Part shown: in pieces, positions 1 through 9,404 of the stretch
Position numbering within the stretch: the first letter of the stretch is position 1
Layout of the letters: each line of letters begins with the position of its first letter
Assembly (NCBI RefSeq): GCF_016765615.1
Contig: NZ_JAESWA010000022.1
Span: 769,542-833,541 of the forward strand
Length of the DNA stretch: 64,000 bases
Reading direction: 5' to 3'
Origin: Clostridium paridis
GTDB lineage: Bacteria; Bacillota; Clostridia; Clostridiales; Clostridiaceae
Notes under the pieces: generated by a model
Told to the model about the DNA's origin: nothing
What the model saw: only the letters and a program-made list of their open reading frames with translations
Database searches by the model: none
Translations under genes and position numbers: made by a program

Positions 1-1413
1 GGTCAAAAAACTAGGGTCGCACTAATTAAGTTACTTTTAAGAAATCCTGATATTTTGCTACTAGATGAACCTACCAATCATCTAGACTTGGAAGCAATTG
101 AATGGCTTGAAGAATACTTATTAAGCTATAAAGGAAGCGTACTAGTAATTTCTCATGATAGATTTTTCTTAGATAAAGTTACAACAGGTACTTTTGAATT
201 AATACAAGGTTCAATATATTGCTATAGTGCTCCATATACTAAATTTTTAGAATTAAGAAAAAAAGATATAGAAGCACGTACTAAAGCATATAACCTTCAA
301 CAAGCGGAAATTAAAAGGCAAAAAGAAATAATTGAACGCTTCAGATCTTTTAATAGAGAAAAAAGTATACGTGCTGCAGAAAGTAGAGAAAAAGCTCTCG
401 AAAAAATGGAGCTTTTAGATTCACCTGAAAAAGAAAAAGCAGCCTCTAAAATTTCTTTTGAAACAAGAGTGAAGAGTGGAAATGATGTTCTACATATTGA
501 AAATTTAAAAAAATCTTATGGTGACAATTTATTATTTGATAATCTATCTTTCGATTTGAAAAGAGGAGATAAAGTTGCTTTAATCGGTGAAAACGGAAGA
601 GGAAAAACCACATTATTCAAAATAATATTAGATAATATTAAGCCCGATAGTGGTATTAAGGTAATAGGAAGAAATGTTGAGCTTGGATATTACGATCAAG
701 AACAATCGGATTTAAATCTAAACAATACTATTTTAGCTGAGGTATGGGATGCTTTTCCTGAATTAACTACTTCAGAAGTTAGAGGTGCATTAGCAGCTTT
801 TTTATTTAAAGGAGAAGATGTTTTTAAAAATATCTCTTTACTAAGTGGTGGTGAAAAATGCAGAATAAATCTTCTTAAATTAATGCTAGCGAAAGGAAAC
901 TTATTATTACTTGATGAGCCAACTAATCATTTAGATATCTTATCAAGAGAAGCTCTTGAAGACGCTATTTTATCTTATGATGGAACACTCATGGTAATCT
1001 CACATGACAGATATTTTCTAAATAAAGTAATAGATAAGATTTATGAACTTAATGCTGATGGAATAAAAGAATACTTAGGAAACTACACTTATTATTCTGA
1101 GAAGAAAAAGAACCCTACTAGATATGAACAGCTTAACGAAGTTCAAGGAAAAACAAAAACCCAAATTAGAGAAGAAAAGCGCAAGCAAAAGGAATCAGAA
1201 AAAGAAACTAAAGCTTTTAAACTCCGAATTCAAAATATTGAAAAAGAAATTGCAAATTCTGAAGACACTCTTCTAAAACTTCAAGAACAACAATGTCTTC
1301 CAGAAGTATACTCCAATCCAGAAAAGAGTGGAACTATAAATAAACAAATTTCTGAAATTCAAAATAAAATTGATGAACTATATGAAGAATGGGAAACTTT
1401 AGCTGAAAATTAA
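1..1413 (+). CDS. ABC-F family ATPase, 5' end outside the window
   Basis: ABC-F proteins are soluble tandem ATPases that act on the ribosome. The frame is open from base 1, which begins inside the first signature motif (GQKTRVAL), followed by Walker B LLLLDEPTNHLD. A charged helical linker follows, then a second complete ATPase with Walker A GENGRGKTT, signature LSGGEKCRI and a second DEPTNHLD. The last ~100 residues are a Lys/Glu-rich coiled coil. There are no membrane segments, as expected for ABC-F. The layout resembles the YdiF/Uup-like subgroup. Whether it is a translation factor or an antibiotic-protection protein cannot be told from this part. Confidence 0.93.
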   Translation, partial: GQKTRVALIKLLLRNPDILLLDEPTNHLDLEAIEWLEEYLLSYKGSVLVISHDRFFLDKVTTGTFELIQGSIYCYSAPYTKFLELRKKDIEARTKAYNLQQAEIKRQKEIIERFRSFNREKSIRAAESREKALEKMELLDSPEKEKAASKISFETRVKSGNDVLHIENLKKSYGDNLLFDNLSFDLKRGDKVALIGENGRGKTTLFKIILDNIKPDSGIKVIGRNVELGYYDQEQSDLNLNNTILAEVWDAFPELTTSEVRGALAAFLFKGEDVFKNISLLSGGEKCRINLLKLMLAKGNLLLLDEPTNHLDILSREALEDAILSYDGTLMVISHDRYFLNKVIDKIYELNADGIKEYLGNYTYYSEKKKNPTRYEQLNEVQGKTKTQIREEKRKQKESEKETKAFKLRIQNIEKEIANSEDTLLKLQEQQCLPEVYSNPEKSGTINKQISEIQNKIDELYEEWETLAEN

Positions 1414-1416
1414 ATT

Positions 1417-1460
1417 ATAAAAGCAGAAACCAAAGACTATTCTATGGTTTCTGCTTTTAT
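1417..1460. terminator. bidirectional intrinsic terminator
   Basis: A perfect 16-bp inverted repeat (arms 1417-1432 and 1445-1460, 12-nt loop) lies between the convergent ABC-F and dUTPase genes. Its arms are A/T-rich at the base, so either transcript ends in a U-rich tract. Confidence 0.85.
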
Positions 1461-1462
1461 AT

Positions 1463-1484
1463 AAAAAAATCGTCAAGGCGATTA
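1463..1484. repeat. short repeat, copy 1 (second copy at 9392-9413)
   Basis: The run AAAAAAATCGTCAAGGCGAT recurs with one substitution at 9392-9411. This copy lies in the 36-bp gap between a terminator and the dUTPase stop codon. It contains a small ATCG...CGAT dyad. Its meaning is unknown. Confidence 0.4.
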
Positions 1485-1495
1485 ATTCTATTTTT

Positions 1496-2095
1496 CTATA
1501 CTCCCGTATGTCCAAATCCACCGCCTCTATTTTCTCCTATTTCTGCTGGATTATCATGATCAATAAATTTTGCTTTTTTATACTCACAAAATACCATTTG
1601 AGCAATTCTTTCATTTTTCTTAATATAAATTGTTCCATAAGGATTACCCTTTTTATCTAAATAGATAATATCCTCAAGAATTTTCAATTCTTGGCTTTTG
1701 TTTAAATATTTAGATAAACTTGTCTCAACATAATTTTCTTTAAGTTCATTTATTATCTCTGGATTTCTTAAAATTTCATATTTTAAATTTGCATTATTAT
1801 AGTTATTCTCCACTATTACCCCTACCATATCTCTATAATCAGCATCGATAGTTCCTGGGGAATTAGGAATTCTTATGTTTGTTTTAAGCGATAGCCCGCT
1901 TCTTGGTCTTATTTGTGCTTCACAGTTATCTGGTATTGCAATACTAAAATTTAGTGGCATTATTCTTACTTCACCAGGTCTTATTACTAAGTCCATGCTT
2001 GCATATAAATCACAACCAGCAGCATGTACAGATCCATATGTAGGAATAGCCCCCTCTTCATTTACTTTTATGTATACATTTATTTCTTCACTCAA
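1496..2095 (-). CDS. dut: dUTP diphosphatase with an internal insertion
   Basis: Hydrolyses dUTP to dUMP and pyrophosphate, keeping uracil out of DNA and feeding dTMP synthesis. The five trimeric-dUTPase motifs are in order: AGCDLYA (26-32), PRSGLSLK (64-71), GTIDADYRD (81-89), ERIAQMVF (162-169) and the Gly-rich tail NRGGGFGHTG (189-198). At 199 aa it is about 50 residues longer than usual, because of an insertion between motifs 3 and 4 (about 98-155). The start is a TTG placed about 10 nt after AAGGAG. It is probably monocistronic. Confidence 0.9.
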   Translation of the reverse strand: MSEEINVYIKVNEEGAIPTYGSVHAAGCDLYASMDLVIRPGEVRIMPLNFSIAIPDNCEAQIRPRSGLSLKTNIRIPNSPGTIDADYRDMVGVIVENNYNNANLKYEILRNPEIINELKENYVETSLSKYLNKSQELKILEDIIYLDKKGNPYGTIYIKKNERIAQMVFCEYKKAKFIDHDNPAEIGENRGGGFGHTGV

Positions 2096-2128
2096 TTGTA
2101 CTTTCTCCTTATATAAAAATATACTAAA

Positions 2129-2157
2129 ATTTTATATTAAAATACTAAATTAGACAA
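2129..2157 (-). promoter_or_regulatory. sigma-A type promoter of dut
   Basis: On the minus strand: TTGTCT (2152-2157), 17-bp spacer, TAAAAT (2129-2134), about 30 bp before the dut start codon. Confidence 0.6.
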
Positions 2158-2167
2158 TAGTATTCAA

Positions 2168-2202
2168 GGGAATAAAAACTTACGATAGATATTTTTATTC
2201 CC
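2168..2202. terminator. hairpin between dut and the surface-protein gene
   Basis: A perfect 11-bp inverted repeat (2168-2178 with 2192-2202) lies downstream of the 2259-2834 gene. There is no strong U tract on either side, so it is only a probable terminator. Confidence 0.45.
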
Positions 2203-2258
2203 TCATAATTTTAAGAATTTATAAAGTTTTTACAAAATTATATATAAATTAATTAAGT

Positions 2259-2834
2259 TTAAAACCAGAAGCCCCAGCCTCCACAGAAGAATAGAAGTAG
2301 AATTATTGCTAATTCACAACCACAATCATTTCTTCTGCAATCTCTTCTGCGTAACCTGTTTACAACTATAATAGTAGCTGTTTTTACTACATCATTAATT
2401 TCAACTTCATTCCAAGGTATATAAGTTGGTCTTTGGAAGAATCTCTTATCTATTTCTTCTACTACTCTATAGAATCCATTTGGAAGATTATCAAAGATTA
2501 CTCTACCATTGCAGTCTGTAATCTTGGAACTTATTAGTTTAGGACATCCTCCAGTAAGTCTATATAGATTTACTTTTACTCCAGATAAAGGTTCTCCACT
2601 TGCACTTCTAAATTTTGAATAAACAACTATACTGCCTTTTTCTTCATGGTGATGGTCGTGATGATGATCATCACAATCCTCTTCTTGAAAATCGTTACAG
2701 GAATTGCACCCATCATTCTCATTTTGACACTCATATTCATATCCATCATCATTTCTGAGATAGCTCTCGAATATATCATTATTTTCATTTCCCTCTAGTG
2801 GAAATCTGGTTTCTTCTTGACTACTTTGAAACAT
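2259..2834 (-). CDS. Cys/His-rich protein with prealbumin-like (SpaA/CnaB-type) domain
   Basis: Function unknown. Residues 1-66 are acidic, with Cys clusters and a DDHHHDHHHEE tract (55-65). Residues about 68-158 look like a prealbumin-like beta fold, with 'SGEPLSGVKVNLYRL' and 'DCNGRVIFDNLPNGFYRVVE' typical of SpaA/CnaB repeats. The end (169-191) is unusual: two close cysteines, a short hydrophobic stretch, then Gly/Trp/Phe residues up to the C-terminus. There is no signal peptide and no LPXTG. A spore-coat or exosporium role would fit, but this is inference. A strong AGGAGGT site precedes the ATG, and the gene stands alone. Confidence 0.75.
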   Translation of the reverse strand: MFQSSQEETRFPLEGNENNDIFESYLRNDDGYEYECQNENDGCNSCNDFQEEDCDDHHHDHHHEEKGSIVVYSKFRSASGEPLSGVKVNLYRLTGGCPKLISSKITDCNGRVIFDNLPNGFYRVVEEIDKRFFQRPTYIPWNEVEINDVVKTATIIVVNRLRRRDCRRNDCGCELAIILLLFFCGGWGFWF

Positions 2835-2913
2835 ATAAATACCTCCTTCGATGTATTTCTTATAACATAATATGTTCGATAGGAAGTTTTTGTGTCACAT
2901 TATAAAGAAAAAA

Positions 2914-2931
2914 GCTATGCTTATAGCATAG
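2914..2931 (-). terminator. intrinsic terminator overlapping a stop codon
   Basis: On the minus strand GCTATGC...GCATAGC is followed by TTTTTTC. The hairpin contains the TAA stop of the 1748-aa gene (2921-2923). Confidence 0.85.
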
Positions 2932-5900
2932 CCGAAAATATACCTACTAATGAACTAACAAAATTCAAGTCATTATAACTAAATTCTTTCTCATTTATAG
3001 AAACAGACAAATATATTACTCCTTTTACTTCACCATTCTTTATTAAAGGAACTATTAATAGTGATCTCCAGTCTGGCATCCATGTACTGCCATTTTGATT
3101 ATATACATTGTCCCAATCTACTAAATATCTGCCACTTTTATTTATTATTACTTCTTCTACTAAATCTTCATTAAATCTAGAAACCTCGTACCAACCATCT
3201 TCATACCTTTTCCTCGAATATCTTTCTTTAACTTTATCACCCTTAACCAAGAAAAAGGTTATTTCATCTGATTCTACTATTTCATTTATTCTAGACATAA
3301 GCTCATATATCTTTTCTGATAAACTACCCCTATTTTTTATTATCTCAATTACATCCATAATAGCATTGACTTTTCTATAGTCATTACTTGTATTTCCTGA
3401 TAGTATTCCTGTTAGCTTATCATTAGCCTGGCTTACTTTTCCATACTCTTGATCCCAAAGTACAGTCTTATTCTTCCCTGTATTCTTTGCAACATATAGG
3501 GCTTCATCCGCTCTTTTGATAAGTTCATCCGCTCTTGTAGAGTCAATTGGGAAATTAGAAACCCCTATACTTATAGTAAGCTCACGTCTTCCCCCTAGTA
3601 TATTACTTTCCCTAACTTTTTCTCTAAATTTGTCACATTCCAATAAAGCCTTATCCTTATTCTTATTCGGGAAAATAATTACAAACTCTTCTCCTCCATA
3701 TCTACTTAGTATGTTTTCAGGTTCTAAACTATCTTTTACGATTGCAGCAACTGATCTTAAAACCTTATCTCCTAGATCATGTCCAAACTTATCATTCACT
3801 CCTTTGAAATTATCAACGTCAAAGATAGCAATTGAAAATTCTTTATGCTCTAGTCTGGAACTTTCTAATAAATCTGCAAAAGTTTCTTCGAAATACTTTC
3901 TATTATAAACTCTTGTTAACTTATCTATAGTTGAATTTATTGTTAGATATTGTTTGTCTAAAAGAAATCCAAATAGCGGAATTAATTTTTCCAATTTTTC
4001 TAGAGTTTTTTCATTGATATTATTTAAATATTTATTAGAATATAAGATTAATGTACCTTGAGTATTTTCAGTTGCCTTAATCCTAATCCTATTTTTTATC
4101 CTTAAGCATATTGCAGCTTTCATTCCTTTAGGTAACAACTCTTCATTAAACCTATTTTCTGAATCTAAGGCTTTTTTTATTATCTTAGTTCCTTCATCAA
4201 TATTTAATCTACTCTTAAAAAACTCAACATTTCTTTTAGGGTTTATTGCTCTATTTGTATGAATTATAGATTCAACCCCATCTGCATCCTGCATAGTTAC
4301 AATGGCTCCATCAGCTAATGTAATTTTACATAAATACTTTGTTAAAACATCTATGTTGCTTATTATATCGCTTTTAAATACATTGAATACATCATACATA
4401 TTTTTATAAAAGTTATAAAAACACTTATCATAATTCTCTTCTAACTCATATAATAATTCATTATTTTTAATTAAATTTGATATTTCTAATACATGCAATA
4501 AACCTTCAAATTCTTCTAACGAACCAATATATTCTACTTTCTTCAGCAATTGTTTTCCAGTTATCTTTTCTAGACTGCTTGCAAACTTATTATATGCATA
4601 TAGAAAGCGTCCATAATTAATATAGTTTAACTTACTTTTATTTGGTAATGAATTAATATTATTAACTATTAGACTTAAAGCCATGTAATAGTATTCTATA
4701 GCATTAAATGGAATATTAAGCTCTTCATAAGTTTCACCTATCCTAATTGTTACCTTACCTACTAAGCTTTCATCATCTACATTTTCTATAAGTCTTTGGA
4801 GCTCCGTTACTATAGATAACTTTCCATTTTTCTCATAAAGCAGTTTAATATAATTAAGCTTTAAAATTAGTTTTTCATCAATGCAAACATTGCTTAAAGA
4901 TTTATATAAATCTCTACCCAAGTCTTCATAAGATAAATCATTAAGCTCAAGTATTGTTTCTATTGTTAAATCAACCTTAAAGTATTCATCTCTTATTAAT
5001 TTCATTTCCTCTAAAATTATATTTATTTCACTTATTATATCTTCTAAGTTCTTACAATTTCTTAGATTATAGAAATGAAATTGACATCTTAATTTGCTTA
5101 CTAACTGTCCTGTAAGACCAAAACTTTCTTCAATAACTGAAGACATTATTTCTGAAGCCATTTGATAATCTTTAATTTTATATAGGTATCTAGCTTCATT
5201 ACTCTTTAGGGATTTCCTGAAAGCTTCTCCAATATTATACTTAGAAGTTACTAATAATGATGCTTCCAAATATCTATGTGCTAATTGAAGCTTATCCAGA
5301 TGTAAATAACAGCTACTAAGATAAGAAAGAACTATTCCCTTATAGAACTCATGATTCCATTCGTTAGCTTTTTCTAATGCCTTTAATAAGAGTTCTTCTG
5401 AATCAGCAAATCTTCGCTGAGACATTAAAGCTGCTGCGACATTTATTTCTGTAAGTATGTTTAAATCCTTAATTTGATGTTTATCTGAAGCCTTCTGTGC
5501 ATTTATAAAAAAGCTCAATGCTCCCTCTAGATTTTCCTCTATTTCAAATAGTGTTGTTCCTAAATAGATATTAGATGAAATTACTCCTCTTAGATTAAAA
5601 GTCTTATTAAATAAGCTTTTTGCCTTATTTAAGCAGTCAATAGCTTCTTTCCCCTTAGAAATATTGAGATAACAATATCCAATATACAGGTTTAAATATC
5701 CTTTTAAGTCAAAATCTTCACTCCCACATATTTCGAGTGCTCTCTCTCCTGCTTCAATAGCTTCAGAATATTTACCAATAAAGCAAAGATGTTTTAGTAA
5801 CGCTAAACTATATATTCCTTCGCCATACTTATAATCAAGGTTATTTAGAATACCTCTTGAATTTTTCAAATAATATTCTGTTTCTTTTATTCCATCAATT

Positions 5901-8167
5901 CTATAGCCAACTATAGCTAAGCCTGAATAGCAAAGGGATTTATCCTCTTGACTATCAGTTTTTTCTATTACATTAAAATAATAGTTTGTTGACTCTTTAA
6001 TTTCCCCTTGTCTATAGTATAAGTCTGCTAAGATTAAAGCAATTTCAATATATTCTTCATTAGAAATTTCTTCTGCTTCTAATGCCTTTTTATAGTAATA
6101 AATCGCTCTGATATTATCCCAAGACTCTAACTTCTGTCTTCCTCTATTTTTACAAAAGTATATAAGTTTTTTTGTTTCACCTAAAACATCAAATTGATAA
6201 ATAAGTTCATCATTATAGTCATGACCTAGTTCAATTTCATGCTCTAATAATTTTGAAATTTCTCTGTGTAATTCTTTTTTCTCTTTTTCATCTATACTCT
6301 TAGATACTATCTTTTTCACAAGATTATTATTTATTTCATAGAGTATTGCTCTGTCAGAAATTTTTTCAGAAATATATCCTTTGTTTTGCAATAAATAAAA
6401 TTCATCATAATTATTTTTATCTAATACATTTGCTTTAAATAAGAAGTCTTCTTCAACTGCACCATTTATAACAGACATCTTCTTCATGATTTCATATTCC
6501 TTAATTGAAATCTCATTTAAGCTTCTCTCAATTTCTAATTCGATGTTTCTTGGAAGTGCAATTTCCTGCTGCTGTAAGTTTAATTTCCATCTTCCAGTCT
6601 GTTCTGATACAAAAAGTAATTTATCCTCAAATAATTTCTTTACAACTGCAATAATATACATTGGATTTCCCAATGTTTCTTTATATATCTTATTAGAAAA
6701 ATCATAAAGTTCTGATGATGTATTCATAATGTTTCTTATTAATTGTCTAGATAAAATCTCATTTAAATAGGATATTTTATATTCTTCATAACGCTCTGTT
6801 AATTTACAATTATATATTAATTCTTCTATTTCCTCATGTTTCTTTAATTTATTTTCATTATAAGTTATAACTATAAGTAGGTTTTCAAACTGTGATTCTG
6901 AAAGAAATAAATATTTTAATAGCAGTTTAAAAATCGTACTACAACTTTCTATATTATCTACAAATAGAACAGTGAATTTATTTCTAGTTATTTCTGAAAG
7001 TAGTTTTGCAACTCTGTTTATTGTTTGTAATTCCCTATTGCTTTTACTTATCTCACTAGCCTCATGTGGGAGAGCTAGTAACCTACAAAATTCCTCTAAG
7101 TACTGTCCATATTTTTCTATTAAATTTTTATCTATAAAGCCTAAAAAATACTCAAAAATATCCTTTTGCTTAATTTGTCCACCAGAATTTCTCTTTATAT
7201 CATCTGAATCAATTAAGTTAGCATTGTAATCAAATTTATTATAGATTAAAGTTTTAAAATAATTTAATAATTTTGTCTTTCCGCTACCTTCATCTCCATC
7301 AATCCCTATTATAGAAAATTTATTTTTTTTAGAAATTATGTTATCCACTACTTGAGAAAATCTCTTAATTTCATAATCTCTTCCTATAACTTCAACATCT
7401 TCTATTATTTTATTTAAAGAATTGTAATCGAATCTACTGTACTCTTTTTCAAAATGAATATTTATATAATCTATACACTCATTTAGAGAAATAAACATTT
7501 TATCTCTTATGTTTTTATATAAAGCTAAAATTTTACTACTATTATCACTTCTATTTTCTAACTCGTCTTCAAAAATCCCATAATAAATGTTTGAAATTTC
7601 AATATGATTAAAATCATACTCTTGAATTTCATGATTACTTCCAAGTATGTCCACTTCTCTATTTTTATTTATAACGCTTAATTTTTCTATTTCCATAGTT
7701 AGAATATCAGTCAACTTAACTTCATCTTCACTATAATAAATATTGTCTAAAGATAAGTTTCTATACTTGTATCCTTTAATACTCAGTGTATTAATTATGT
7801 TAAGTACCTTTGCAAATAAATTCAGTTTAAAATCAAAAGTGCTTTTCATCAAAATTTTTGATTTAATAACATCTTCGTATATTGGATCTATAAGATATGC
7901 ATATTTTCTATTTTCTAAAACAATACCATCAATATTCTCAATAGTTAAAAATTCATACACATTAACTAAACCTGGGAAGTTTAAGTTTTTAATCCAGGTT
8001 ATATTTGATAAAATATGTTCTTTTATTCTTTCATTTAATACTTTAGTTTCAATTACTTTTAATACATATACTTTTAAATCATCTAAATCTTTAACTAAGT
8101 AACTATTAATTTCATCACCCATAGAAATAGTTTTTTCTATTCTATACCTAGAATTAATTAACTTCAT
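2921..8167 (-). CDS. Giant sensor: pseudokinase - STAND-like NTPase - TPR - GAF - GGDEF - GAF
   Basis: Probable soluble signalling protein able to make cyclic di-GMP. Residues 1-160 resemble a Ser/Thr kinase domain: the beta-3 lysine is kept (YVLKVIE), but the catalytic loop reads YRNLSLDN and the DFG segment LTDIL, so it is probably inactive. An NTPase with Walker A GDEGSGKTK (about 291-299) and Walker-B-like FTVLFVDN follows. Residues about 640-1150 are TPR-like helical repeats. A GAF-like region precedes a GGDEF domain (about 1405-1570) with an intact GGEEF site near 1491-1495. The RxxD inhibitory site is replaced by EPEN. A second GAF ends the protein. No membrane segment is seen. The start follows AGGAG, and the gene is transcribed after a small membrane-protein gene. 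Confidence 0.88.
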   Translation of the reverse strand: MKLINSRYRIEKTISMGDEINSYLVKDLDDLKVYVLKVIETKVLNERIKEHILSNITWIKNLNFPGLVNVYEFLTIENIDGIVLENRKYAYLIDPIYEDVIKSKILMKSTFDFKLNLFAKVLNIINTLSIKGYKYRNLSLDNIYYSEDEVKLTDILTMEIEKLSVINKNREVDILGSNHEIQEYDFNHIEISNIYYGIFEDELENRSDNSSKILALYKNIRDKMFISLNECIDYINIHFEKEYSRFDYNSLNKIIEDVEVIGRDYEIKRFSQVVDNIISKKNKFSIIGIDGDEGSGKTKLLNYFKTLIYNKFDYNANLIDSDDIKRNSGGQIKQKDIFEYFLGFIDKNLIEKYGQYLEEFCRLLALPHEASEISKSNRELQTINRVAKLLSEITRNKFTVLFVDNIESCSTIFKLLLKYLFLSESQFENLLIVITYNENKLKKHEEIEELIYNCKLTERYEEYKISYLNEILSRQLIRNIMNTSSELYDFSNKIYKETLGNPMYIIAVVKKLFEDKLLFVSEQTGRWKLNLQQQEIALPRNIELEIERSLNEISIKEYEIMKKMSVINGAVEEDFLFKANVLDKNNYDEFYLLQNKGYISEKISDRAILYEINNNLVKKIVSKSIDEKEKKELHREISKLLEHEIELGHDYNDELIYQFDVLGETKKLIYFCKNRGRQKLESWDNIRAIYYYKKALEAEEISNEEYIEIALILADLYYRQGEIKESTNYYFNVIEKTDSQEDKSLCYSGLAIVGYRIDGIKETEYYLKNSRGILNNLDYKYGEGIYSLALLKHLCFIGKYSEAIEAGERALEICGSEDFDLKGYLNLYIGYCYLNISKGKEAIDCLNKAKSLFNKTFNLRGVISSNIYLGTTLFEIEENLEGALSFFINAQKASDKHQIKDLNILTEINVAAALMSQRRFADSEELLLKALEKANEWNHEFYKGIVLSYLSSCYLHLDKLQLAHRYLEASLLVTSKYNIGEAFRKSLKSNEARYLYKIKDYQMASEIMSSVIEESFGLTGQLVSKLRCQFHFYNLRNCKNLEDIISEINIILEEMKLIRDEYFKVDLTIETILELNDLSYEDLGRDLYKSLSNVCIDEKLILKLNYIKLLYEKNGKLSIVTELQRLIENVDDESLVGKVTIRIGETYEELNIPFNAIEYYYMALSLIVNNINSLPNKSKLNYINYGRFLYAYNKFASSLEKITGKQLLKKVEYIGSLEEFEGLLHVLEISNLIKNNELLYELEENYDKCFYNFYKNMYDVFNVFKSDIISNIDVLTKYLCKITLADGAIVTMQDADGVESIIHTNRAINPKRNVEFFKSRLNIDEGTKIIKKALDSENRFNEELLPKGMKAAICLRIKNRIRIKATENTQGTLILYSNKYLNNINEKTLEKLEKLIPLFGFLLDKQYLTINSTIDKLTRVYNRKYFEETFADLLESSRLEHKEFSIAIFDVDNFKGVNDKFGHDLGDKVLRSVAAIVKDSLEPENILSRYGGEEFVIIFPNKNKDKALLECDKFREKVRESNILGGRRELTISIGVSNFPIDSTRADELIKRADEALYVAKNTGKNKTVLWDQEYGKVSQANDKLTGILSGNTSNDYRKVNAIMDVIEIIKNRGSLSEKIYELMSRINEIVESDEITFFLVKGDKVKERYSRKRYEDGWYEVSRFNEDLVEEVIINKSGRYLVDWDNVYNQNGSTWMPDWRSLLIVPLIKNGEVKGVIYLSVSINEKEFSYNDLNFVSSLVGIFSAML

Positions 8168-8200
8168 TTTACTTCTCCTACCTATATCAAATAAATCCCT

Positions 8201-8461
8201 CTACTTCTTAACATCCTCATAATCTACATCTATAACATTTCCATCTGTATATTCTTCCTGTCCTTTATAAGTAGTTGAATATCTATTTACATTATTATGC
8301 TTTCTGCTTTTTAACATATTATTCTTTATGTATCTATAAGCCCAGAATATAACTAATCCAATTAACACATAAGGTAAAATCCAAGATAATAAGGCTATTA
8401 CACCAACAATTATGAATATTGTTACTAATAAATAAATCAATGTATTTAAACCTTTTCCCAT
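8201..8461 (-). CDS. small two-segment membrane protein, unknown
   Basis: Not recognised. About 86 residues: an N-terminal hydrophobic region, probably two adjacent transmembrane helices (residues about 5-45), then a basic stretch and an acidic tail ending VIDVDYEDVKK. The frame extends upstream to an ATG at 8503, but that codon lies inside the likely -10 box. AAAAGGATG sits about 8 nt before the ATG at 8461, so the shorter start is preferred. It lies 33 bp upstream of the giant GGDEF gene on the same strand and may be cotranscribed with it. Confidence 0.65.
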   Translation of the reverse strand: MGKGLNTLIYLLVTIFIIVGVIALLSWILPYVLIGLVIFWAYRYIKNNMLKSRKHNNVNRYSTTYKGQEEYTDGNVIDVDYEDVKK

Positions 8462-8501
8462 ATAACTCATCCTTTTCATAAGCTTTTTTTTAATTACATA
8501 C

Positions 8502-8507
8502 ATTATA
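8502..8507 (-). promoter_or_regulatory. -10 box of the 8461 transcript
   Basis: Perfect TATAAT on the minus strand with a weak -35 (AAGTTA, 17 bp upstream). It overlaps the alternative start codon of the next gene and so argues for the shorter protein. Confidence 0.45.
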
Positions 8508-8702
8508 ACATAATTTCAATTTCTTAACTTCTTAATTTTTATTTATTTTTTATAATTTTATCTTAAAAATATATAGAGCAAACTCACGCTTTTATATTTT
8601 ATAAATTAGTAGAATATTGAATTCACTCCTTTTATTACTTAATAAATATCTAATATTTTTTGTTTTATAGCAAATAATACTTGTGAAAAGGAGCTGATTG
8701 AA

Positions 8703-9404
8703 ATGACTAAGTCTAAATTTACTTTTTTTATAACTTTATTCTTATTATTCACATTAACTTTTATTCCTTGCTATGGAATGGAAAGTGAAGAAAAAGTTAT
8801 ATATATTACTTTTGATGATGGACCCACTAAAGTAAGTAATAAGGTTCTAGATGTTTTAGATGAATATGGAGTAAAAGCAACCTTTTTTCTAATAGGAGAA
8901 CAGATTCAGAGAAATAGAGATGTTGTGTTTAGGATGTATGAAAATGGTCATAGTATTGGACTACATTCTTATACCCATAGTAGAAATAAACTTTATAGCA
9001 GTAGAAGCTCATTTTTAGATGAAATGAAGAAAACTCAAAAAGAGCTTGAGGAACTTACTGGTTATAAGTCCACTATATTGAGGTTTCCTTTTGGATGTAA
9101 CAATAATATGTATAAAATTGATAATAAAATGGTTGATATGCTTCATAGCGAAGGTTTAAAGATATTTGATTGGAATGTTGATAGTAAGGATGGTGCAATT
9201 CAAGGACTATCCTCATATGATATTCTTAAGAATTCTAAAAGTGATAAAAATAGAATAATATTACTACTTCACTGCAGTAATAACAACAAAAATACTGTTA
9301 AAGCACTTCCATCTATAATAAAGTATTATAAAGAAAAAGGATATACCTTTAAAACTATTGATACTAATACTGATGAACAATTTAGGGTAATAAAAAAATC
9401 GTAA
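8703..9404 (+). CDS. polysaccharide deacetylase, secreted
   Basis: NodB-type metal-dependent deacetylase acting on N-acetylated cell-wall sugars outside the membrane. Residues 1-25 form a signal peptide (basic start, hydrophobic core, CYG). Motif 1 TFDDGP (36-41) supplies the catalytic and metal aspartates, motif 2 HSYTH (88-92) the metal histidines, followed by RFPFG, DWNVD and LLLHC. All five family motifs are present, so it should be active. The length of 233 aa matches PdaA/PdaB-like sporulation enzymes, but the peptidoglycan or cortex substrate is inferred. AAAGGAG precedes the ATG. Confidence 0.88.
   Translation: MTKSKFTFFITLFLLFTLTFIPCYGMESEEKVIYITFDDGPTKVSNKVLDVLDEYGVKATFFLIGEQIQRNRDVVFRMYENGHSIGLHSYTHSRNKLYSSRSSFLDEMKKTQKELEELTGYKSTILRFPFGCNNNMYKIDNKMVDMLHSEGLKIFDWNVDSKDGAIQGLSSYDILKNSKSDKNRIILLLHCSNNNKNTVKALPSIIKYYKEKGYTFKTIDTNTDEQFRVIKKS

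Noticed and set aside
1875-2153. Plus-strand frame opposite dut, and many similar antisense frames across the window
   Set aside because: They lie opposite well-supported genes, lack ribosome binding sites and read as low-complexity Ser/Leu/Phe translations of the complementary strand.
2835-2900. Sigma-E or sigma-K promoter before the Cys/His-rich gene
   Set aside because: A CATATTAT word resembles a sigma-E -10, but no acceptable -35 is found at the right distance, so it was not listed.
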